Shown: in pieces, positions 12,627 through 17,720 of the stretch
How the letters are laid out: the number at the start of each line of letters is the position of its first letter
Numbering within the stretch: position 1 is the stretch's first letter
Source: Acidimicrobiia bacterium
Lineage (GTDB): Bacteria; Actinomycetota; Acidimicrobiia; Spongiisociales; SHLN01
Direction of reading: 5' to 3'
NCBI GenBank assembly: GCA_013043085.1
Contig: JABDOU010000157.1
Coordinates: forward strand, 1-17,720
Length of the DNA stretch: 17,720 nt
Notes under the pieces: generated by a model
Database searches by the model: none
Told to the model about the DNA's origin: nothing
What the model saw: only the letters and a program-made list of their open reading frames with translations
Made by a program: the position numbers and the translations under genes

Positions 12627-14825
12627 ATGAGCAACCCATCGCAGTCAATCAACGGTGCCCGGGACCCGGGTTCTGCGAGTGCCACGTCGTCGAACCTCGT
12701 GGGTGATCGGGCGTCCGGAGGCGGACGCAGTCTGGCCTATCTCGCAGAGATACCCATCGATCGAGTGAAAGGTCTCGGGGGGCCACGTGACGGCGGCAGG
12801 CTGAAAAAGGCCGGAATAACGTCGGTCATGGACCTCTTGTTCCACTTCCCACGTCGGACAATAGACCGAACCAGGAAACCTCCGTTCGCCGAGATTCCGC
12901 TCGATGAGGAGGTCACTGCGATCGGGACCGTGACAAAGGTCTCCTTGAGGCGACCCAGGGCGAAACTCAGCATTGTGGAGGTCACGCTCACAGACGGTGC
13001 CTCGTTCCTGACCGTCGCCTTCTTCAATCAGCCGTGGCTTGCGAAGCAGTTGCCGCAAGGAACCGAAGTAGCGATTTCGGGGGTCGTTGACCGGGTTCGA
13101 GGTCGCCTCCAGATGAAACCCAAAGCGGTTGACGTTCTGTCCGGAACTGCCGAAGCGCTCGTAACCGGTCGCGTGGTACCGGTCTATGGAAGCATCAACA
13201 AGGTGGGTCAAGCGACGCTTCGACGAGCCATGCACAATGCACTGCAGCGAGCTAGACCTATCTCCGACCCGGTTCCCGAAGGTGTGCTGGAATCTCTAGA
13301 TCTCATTTCGAGAGATCAGGCATTCGGTGACATTCACTTTCCAGAAGAACAAGTCGACGAGATTCCGGCCAGGAGACGGCTCGCCTTCGACGAGCTGTAC
13401 AGGCTCGAACTGGCCCTGGCGATCCGGAAACATCAACAGCTCTCGAAGTCGAAAGGAGTACGACACGACCTGAGTGCGGGACTGGTCGCAGCGTTCCTCG
13501 AGAGTTTGCCGTACAGCCTCACCGGAGCCCAGATCAGGGCCATCAATGAGATTCAAAGCGACATGGCCAGTTCTCATCCCATGCACCGACTTCTCCAGGG
13601 CGAGGTCGGTTCGGGCAAGACGATCGTCGCTCTGGCCGCTCTGCTGACAGCTGTGCAAAGCGGATTCCAGGGTGCTGTCATGGCGCCAACCGAGGTTCTG
13701 GCCGAGCAGCACTACTTCGGTATGAAACCGCTTTGCGATGAAGTCGGAGTCCGGATGGGCCTCCTCACGGGCAGTGTCGCAGATCGCACCGCAATCCTTG
13801 CTGACATCGCCGAAGGCCGTCTCGATATCGTGGTCGGCACGCATGCGCTCATCCAGGAAGGGGTTCATTTTGACAACCTCGCGATGGCCGTCATCGATGA
13901 GCAACATCGTTTCGGCGTTCACCAGCGCGTCCAATTGCGGGAGAAGGGTGACGAAACCGACCCCGACCTGCTGATCATGACCGCCACGCCGATTCCGCGG
14001 ACGCTTGCAATGACGGCGTACGGCGATCTCGACGTGACCGAGCTCGATGAAATGCCCCCGGGGCGATCACCGGTTGAAACGTCGGTGATCCCATCTGCAG
14101 AGGAGCATGTTGCATGGGCTGCCATCGAGGAAGAGGTAGCTGCCGGACGGCAAGCTTTCGTCGTTTGTCCGCTTGTGGAGGACAGTGACAGTGTGGAAGC
14201 TGCGTCGGCCGTTGCCGAACACGACCGCCTATCAAAGATTTTCGCCGGCCTCGAGGTTGGCCTCTTGCATGGTCAGATGCCATCGGTCGACAAGCAGGAA
14301 GTGATGGCTCAGATGAGGAGTGGCACACTTGACGTGATGGTCGCTACGACCGTGATCGAAGTCGGGATCGATATTCAAAACGCAACTCTGATGGTTATCG
14401 AAGACGCGCAGCGATTTGGCTTGAGTCAGCTTCACCAGTTGCGCGGGCGAGTCGGCCGGGGTTCTTGGCCCGGGCGATGCATCGCGATTTCTGATGCGCC
14501 GTGGAAGCTCGACAGCAAAGGCGCCATCGCCAACCCCGACGGCAAGGCCCGGATGGAGGCATTCGCCGACAGCACGGACGGTTTCTTGCTTGCAGAGGCC
14601 GATCTTCGTATCCGTAGACAAGGTACCGTCCTCGGAGCACGACAATCTGGGGTTCCCGACCTGAAGCTGGCCAACATTCTCGACGACCGGGATTTGTTGG
14701 AGGCCGCCCGGGAGGAAGCTTTTGCGCTCGTCGAACAAGACCCGGAACTCGACCATCATCCTGAATTGCGTGCCGAGCTACGCGCTGTGCTCGGCGACGC
14801 TGCCGAGTTCCTGCTCCACTCATGA
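12627..14825 (+). CDS. recG: ATP-dependent DNA helicase RecG
   Basis: A double-strand translocase that remodels stalled forks and branch-migrates Holliday junctions. From ATG 12627 it has 732 residues (family about 690-740). The N-terminal wedge/OB region covers about 40-200 (GLGGPRDGGRLKKAGITSVM, IGTVTKVSLRRPRAKLSIVE). The helicase core has GEVGSGKT (325-332, Walker A), PTEVLAEQH (Ia), DEQHRFGVHQR (424-434, II), TATPIPRTLAMT (III), EVGIDIQNATLMVIEDAQRF (V) and QLRGRVGRG (604-612, VI). An in-frame ATG at 12582 would add 15 residues with no homology signal. It starts the recG-rsmD-coaD operon. Confidence 0.95.
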   Translation: MSNPSQSINGARDPGSASATSSNLVGDRASGGGRSLAYLAEIPIDRVKGLGGPRDGGRLKKAGITSVMDLLFHFPRRTIDRTRKPPFAEIPLDEEVTAIGTVTKVSLRRPRAKLSIVEVTLTDGASFLTVAFFNQPWLAKQLPQGTEVAISGVVDRVRGRLQMKPKAVDVLSGTAEALVTGRVVPVYGSINKVGQATLRRAMHNALQRARPISDPVPEGVLESLDLISRDQAFGDIHFPEEQVDEIPARRRLAFDELYRLELALAIRKHQQLSKSKGVRHDLSAGLVAAFLESLPYSLTGAQIRAINEIQSDMASSHPMHRLLQGEVGSGKTIVALAALLTAVQSGFQGAVMAPTEVLAEQHYFGMKPLCDEVGVRMGLLTGSVADRTAILADIAEGRLDIVVGTHALIQEGVHFDNLAMAVIDEQHRFGVHQRVQLREKGDETDPDLLIMTATPIPRTLAMTAYGDLDVTELDEMPPGRSPVETSVIPSAEEHVAWAAIEEEVAAGRQAFVVCPLVEDSDSVEAASAVAEHDRLSKIFAGLEVGLLHGQMPSVDKQEVMAQMRSGTLDVMVATTVIEVGIDIQNATLMVIEDAQRFGLSQLHQLRGRVGRGSWPGRCIAISDAPWKLDSKGAIANPDGKARMEAFADSTDGFLLAEADLRIRRQGTVLGARQSGVPDLKLANILDDRDLLEAAREEAFALVEQDPELDHHPELRAELRAVLGDAAEFLLHS

Positions 14826-14835
14826 TGGGCCAACC

Positions 14836-15381
14836 GTGCGGGTGATCGCGGGCAAGGTTGGCGGTCGCAAGCTCTCGGCGCCTCCGCCATCTACGACACG
14901 GCCTTTCACCGGGAAGGCCAAAGAGGGTGTGTTTTCCTCGATTGCCGATCGGATTGAGGGAGCGCGCGTTCTCGATCTCTATGCGGGAAGCGGCAGCCTT
15001 GGCATCGAGGCACTGAGCCGAGGGGCATCCGAAGCCACCATGGTTGAGGAGAGTCGAGAGGCAGTGAAGGTCATCAGCGCCAATCTGGCGGCGTGCGGCT
15101 TCGACGCATCGGTTATTCGCGGTACCTTGCCTGCAGCGATGTCTCGCGTGACGGGACTCCATGATCTTGTATTCGTTGACCCGCCGTACCGGCTGTCGCT
15201 AGCGTCAGTCCAGGATGTCGTCGAACATCTGGGTCCGTACCTGGCAGATGGCGCCACCGTGATTGTTCACCGTCGGAAGGGGGATGGCCTCATTCAGGCT
15301 GGTGAGGGCCTGGAGGTCGAAGACGTGAGAACGTACGGAGACAGCGAGATTGTCCGTTTACGGAAACGAGGAAATCCATGA
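14836..15381 (+). CDS. rsmD: 16S rRNA (guanine966-N2)-methyltransferase RsmD
   Basis: A 181-residue SAM-dependent methyltransferase that modifies G966 of 16S rRNA. It begins VRVIAGKVGGRKLSAPP, the family N-terminus. RPFTGKAKEGVFSSI follows, then motif I VLDLYAGSGSLGIEALSRGA (SAM binding), and motif IV FVDPPYR, the N2-methyltransferase catalytic DPPY. The GTG at 14836 was chosen because it puts RVIAGK at the start as in the family; a longer in-frame extension upstream lies within recG. It starts 10 bases after the recG stop and overlaps coaD by four bases (ATGA). Confidence 0.93.
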   Translation: MRVIAGKVGGRKLSAPPPSTTRPFTGKAKEGVFSSIADRIEGARVLDLYAGSGSLGIEALSRGASEATMVEESREAVKVISANLAACGFDASVIRGTLPAAMSRVTGLHDLVFVDPPYRLSLASVQDVVEHLGPYLADGATVIVHRRKGDGLIQAGEGLEVEDVRTYGDSEIVRLRKRGNP

Positions 15382-15866
15382 CCACGGCCGTCGTACCCGG
15401 CAGCTTCGATCCACCCACGCTTGGGCATGTCGATGTCATCCAGCGAGCGAGCAACGCATTCTCAACGGTTGTTGTTGCCGTGCTCGTCAACCCCTCTAAG
15501 ACGCCCATGTTCGCCGTCGAAGAACGAATTGCCATGCTCGAAAGAATCTCACAAGATCTCGGGAATGTGGACGTCGAATCGTTTGAGGGCTTGATGGCCG
15601 AATTCGCAGCCGCCAGGGCCCCCTCGGTCATTCTCAAGGGTCTTCGGGTCGTCAGCGACTTCGAATATGAACTTCAGATGGCGCAAATGAATCGACACCT
15701 CAAGGGTGTCGAAACGATGTTCGTTCCCACGAGTGCGACCCATGCGTATTTGTCTTCCTCCCTTGTGAAAGAGGTCGCTAGGTTCGGAGGGAGGCTCGAA
15801 GGACTGGTGCCTCCGGTCGTGGAGAAAGCGCTTCTGGCCAAATACCCCCAGGCGGGCGAAGGCTGA
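15378..15866 (+). CDS. coaD: phosphopantetheine adenylyltransferase
   Basis: A 162-residue nucleotidyltransferase of the coenzyme A pathway that makes dephospho-CoA from 4'-phosphopantetheine and ATP. AVVPGSFDPPTLGHVDVIQR contains the TxGH nucleotide motif. ILKGLRVVSDFEYELQMAQMN is the substrate-binding region, and YLSSSLVKEVARFGG is the C-terminal ATP signature. Length is normal (about 160). AGGA lies six bases before the ATG, and the ATG overlaps the rsmD stop (ATGA), so translation is coupled. Confidence 0.96.
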   Translation: MTTAVVPGSFDPPTLGHVDVIQRASNAFSTVVVAVLVNPSKTPMFAVEERIAMLERISQDLGNVDVESFEGLMAEFAAARAPSVILKGLRVVSDFEYELQMAQMNRHLKGVETMFVPTSATHAYLSSSLVKEVARFGGRLEGLVPPVVEKALLAKYPQAGEG

Positions 15867-15911
15867 GCTTGGCTGGACCAAACTGGCCTATCCTGCCAGA
15901 CTCTGGCACGC

Positions 15912-15930
15912 ACCGTTTTTCGGAAACGGT
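15912..15930 (+). terminator. 7-bp hairpin after coaD
   Basis: ACCGTTT, loop TTCGG, AAACGGT, followed by TTGGTT. It lies 45 bases after the coaD stop. It is the likely end of the recG-rsmD-coaD transcript. Confidence 0.45.
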
Positions 15931-16003
15931 TTGGTTCGGAGCTCGCGTCAGCACGGTTGGCACGTACCTCAGTAGATGACATCACGCAATCGAGGAATCA
16001 CAG

Positions 16004-16597
16004 ATGGAGCCATCAGACCCGAACATGATCGATCCTCCGGGCAGCGACGACCCTTTCGACTACGGATCCGATGTCGGCTCGGATTCCGATATCGACGGCG
16101 TGCCGATGGCTCGGGCCACGGTTGGTGATCTTCAGACTTTGATCGAGGACATGATCGTCACGGTCGAACAGGCAAAGTCGGCTGCGTTGTCGGCGTCTAA
16201 GGCGGTCATCGACCGGGCAGCATTTACCCAGAATCTCCACCTACTAAGGGATGCCCTACCGGAAGAACTTCGTCAGGCCCGGCACATGGTGAGAGAGCGT
16301 GCGGCCTTCGTGGCCCAGGCGAATGAGCAGGCAAGGGAAATCATCGCCAGAGCAAAGGCTAAGGGCGCCGAGCTCGTCTCAGAAACGCAAATCATGGCAG
16401 AGGCCGTAGAAGAAGCCAACATTCTCGTTCGCAACGCAGAACAGCAATCCACCCAGATCAGGCTTGACGCCGAAGACGCAGTCGGGGTATCGCTCGAAGA
16501 TCTCGATGAGCTGCTTACGCGATTATTGACCGAGGTGAGATATCGCCGTCAGGAGCTGCTCGAGCCACGCCAGCCGTCCCCGGACGTCCCGTACTAG
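16004..16597 (+). CDS. DivIVA/SepIVA-like coiled-coil protein
   Basis: A 197-residue protein. The first ~35 residues are acidic and probably disordered (PPGSDDPFDYGSDVGSDSD). A short amphipathic segment (GDLQTLIEDMIVTVEQAKSA, about 41-60) precedes a long Ala/Glu/Arg-rich coiled coil at about 60-185 (ERAAFVAQANEQAREIIARA, AEAVEEANILVRNAEQQS). This pattern, and its place directly before a DUF177 gene, match the actinobacterial DivIVA-domain protein SepIVA of mycobacteria, which is involved in septation and polar envelope growth. The assignment rests on context plus coiled-coil form; ATP-synthase b-like chains look similar by composition. GAGGA lies seven bases before the ATG. Confidence 0.75.
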   Translation: MEPSDPNMIDPPGSDDPFDYGSDVGSDSDIDGVPMARATVGDLQTLIEDMIVTVEQAKSAALSASKAVIDRAAFTQNLHLLRDALPEELRQARHMVRERAAFVAQANEQAREIIARAKAKGAELVSETQIMAEAVEEANILVRNAEQQSTQIRLDAEDAVGVSLEDLDELLTRLLTEVRYRRQELLEPRQPSPDVPY

Positions 16598-16600
16598 GAG

Positions 16601-17095
16601 ATGTCCTCGTCGTTTCGAGCTGATGTTGGCGATGTGCTCGCCAATCCCGGTTCGCGAAGGGAGATCACGGTCACGGGAACGCTGGAAGCTGCGAGGGATC
16701 TGGCGACCGTCGAAGGACCGGTCGCCGCCGAGGTCTTGTTGGAGAGCACGCCATCGGGAATTGTTGCCACCGGCGTGGTCACAGCACAGGTTGCGTTGAT
16801 CTGCAGTCGGTGCCTCGTGCCCTGGGCCGATGAGGTGAGGGAGCGGTTTACCCACGTGTTTTCGCTTGATCCGACGCCAGACACATTTCCCATTGACGGG
16901 TCCATCATCGATCTCGAGCCTGCGCTGCGGGACGAGGTGCTCTCGGCAGTCCCGGTGAATGCGATTCATGCTCCCGATTGCAGGGGGCTTTGCGGCACCT
17001 GCGGAATGAATTTGAACAATGGAGTGTGCGACTGCGACGAAACCGAACTATCGTCACCGTTTGCAGAACTAAAAGATCTGTTCGATGGACCGTGA
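16601..17095 (+). CDS. DUF177/YceD-family protein
   Basis: A 164-residue protein with a beta-rich core (REITVTGTLEAARDLATVEG) and cysteines C68-x2-C71 (ICSRC), C127, C131, C134 and C143-x-C145 (DCRGLCGTCGMNLNNGVCDC), giving zinc-binding pairs. The family is conserved beside rpmF; in plants and E. coli it is linked to 23S rRNA processing or ribosome assembly. The ATG lies three bases after the preceding stop. AGGAG touches it directly, too close for normal initiation, so translation probably depends on coupling. It is separated from rpmF by an unusual 251-base gap. Confidence 0.9.
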   Translation: MSSSFRADVGDVLANPGSRREITVTGTLEAARDLATVEGPVAAEVLLESTPSGIVATGVVTAQVALICSRCLVPWADEVRERFTHVFSLDPTPDTFPIDGSIIDLEPALRDEVLSAVPVNAIHAPDCRGLCGTCGMNLNNGVCDCDETELSSPFAELKDLFDGP

Positions 17096-17346
17096 AAGAC
17101 ACGGCAACAGCGAGGCAATGGCACCGGGCTAATCCCTGGATGACAGTCTGGATGACAGTATTGAATGACGCTGCGAGCACAAACGTATGCGTTGCTCCGT
17201 AGCCGCTACACCGTGACGGTTGCTCAATCCCCGTTGTAAGTGAGTTTCCATCCACCATCGAATCTGATCCCGTCCTCACATACCACGCACACGATGTGCG
17301 CGAGACCACCCGAACATTGCCCACCAACGAGCAGGCGGAAGAGACC
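17096..17346. other. 251-base gap before rpmF
   Basis: No gene is seen. The gap has the 12-bp tandem repeat at 17136-17159 and a short AACG-TATG-CGTT hairpin near 17189-17200. In many genomes DUF177 and rpmF are nearly adjacent, so the gap may carry a promoter or a leader for rpmF-plsX. Confidence 0.5.
17136..17159 (+). repeat. 12-bp tandem repeat in the rpmF leader
   Basis: CTGGATGACAGT is repeated exactly at 17136-17147 and 17148-17159; a weak third unit, ATTGAATGACGC, follows. Confidence 0.8.
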
Positions 17347-17529
17347 ATGGCCGTACCCAAGAAGAAAATGTCCAGATCCCGAAGCAGGCAACGCAAAGCT
17401 GCTTGGAAAGTCGCGTCACCGACGATCAGCGAATGCTCGAACTGCGGCGAGCACGTGTTACCTCACCGTGCCTGTCGGAACTGCGGACAGTATCGGGGAC
17501 GTACGGTCGGCGAGACTGCTTCCGCGTAG
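17347..17529 (+). CDS. rpmF: 50S ribosomal protein L32
   Basis: A 60-residue protein of the large subunit. MAVPKKKMSRSRSRQRKAAW is the family N-terminus, and C30-x2-C33 with C43-x2-C46 form a zinc ribbon (CSNCGEHVLPHRACRNCG). The ATG at 17347 is chosen over an in-frame ATG 17 codons upstream because MAVPKKK is the conserved start and GGAAGAG precedes it at a suitable distance. plsX begins directly after its stop (TAG-ATG). Confidence 0.96.
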   Translation: MAVPKKKMSRSRSRQRKAAWKVASPTISECSNCGEHVLPHRACRNCGQYRGRTVGETASA

Positions 17530-17720
17530 ATGACCCGCGTCGCGCTCGATGCCATGGGCAGCGACCACGATCCGGGAGTGCTCGTGGCGGGTGCGACCGC
17601 TGCAGGCCAGGACGGCGTTGATGTCATCCTCGTCGGCGACTCCGATGTCCTGACGCCGCTGGTCGCCGAGTACGGCTGCACCGCAGAGATTGTCCATGCA
17701 GCCGACGTGATCACCATGGC
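17530..17720 (+). CDS. plsX: phosphate acyltransferase PlsX, N-terminal part (cut by window edge)
   Basis: Sixty-three codons are visible. The start TRVALDAMGSDHDPGVLVAG is the PlsX signature (usually RIALDAMGGD). The enzyme makes acyl-phosphate from acyl-ACP for phosphatidic acid synthesis at the membrane. VDVILVGDSDVLTPLVAEYG and ADVITM are the next conserved strands. It follows rpmF with no gap, the classic rpmF-plsX pair linking ribosome and phospholipid synthesis. Confidence 0.93.
   Translation, partial: MTRVALDAMGSDHDPGVLVAGATAAGQDGVDVILVGDSDVLTPLVAEYGCTAEIVHAADVITM

Overview
The window looks like a chromosomal segment of a mid-to-high-GC Actinomycetota, most probably an Acidimicrobiia-like lineage. 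This is inferred from the InhA-type enoyl-ACP reductase, the gene order ddl / rpmB / recG / rsmD / coaD and DivIVA-like protein / DUF177 / rpmF / plsX, a zinc-ribbon L28, and frequent start codons that sit 6-9 bases behind a TAnnnT hexamer with no Shine-Dalgarno sequence (apparent leaderless mRNAs). No phage, IS, CRISPR, tRNA or rRNA feature was found.

Left part (1-3532). A truncated alpha/beta hydrolase runs off the left edge on the minus strand. Next on the same strand are a VOC/glyoxalase-like protein and a 607-residue flavoprotein that are translationally coupled. The flavoprotein fuses a degenerate thioredoxin-reductase-like domain to a ferredoxin/flavodoxin-NADP reductase. A gap of about 830 bases without a clear gene follows. 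It holds 17-bp tandem repeats that run into a strong bidirectional terminator, several hairpins, and a weak candidate for an 83-residue minus-strand protein. This is the least explained part of the window.

Middle part (3533-8035). A RecB/Cas4-like PD-(D/E)XK nuclease with an iron-sulfur cysteine set is followed by a possible 42-residue CxxC peptide between two hairpins, a membrane PH-domain protein with a C-terminal SHOCT helix, a small coiled-coil protein (minus), a four-helix membrane protein, an InhA/FabI enoyl reductase, and a convergent MFS transporter.

Right part (8074-17720). A large orphan sensor histidine kinase with a long charged N-terminal tail lies back-to-back with D-Ala-D-Ala ligase (ddl), with only 33 bases between their starts. 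Then come a cold-shock-like protein, a stand-alone Lrp/AsnC RAM domain, rpmB (minus), recG-rsmD-coaD as a tight operon, a DivIVA/SepIVA-like coiled-coil protein with DUF177, and rpmF with the beginning of plsX. Functionally this half combines peptidoglycan precursor synthesis, DNA repair, rRNA methylation and ribosomal proteins, CoA synthesis, septum/polar growth and phospholipid synthesis, a typical core-growth neighbourhood.

Most of the window is ordinary core genome. The points most worth a second look are the fused flavoprotein, the 2706-3532 gap, the recurrent leaderless promoter pattern, and the kinase/ddl shared promoter. I do not see convincing evidence of a wholly new defence or mobile system.
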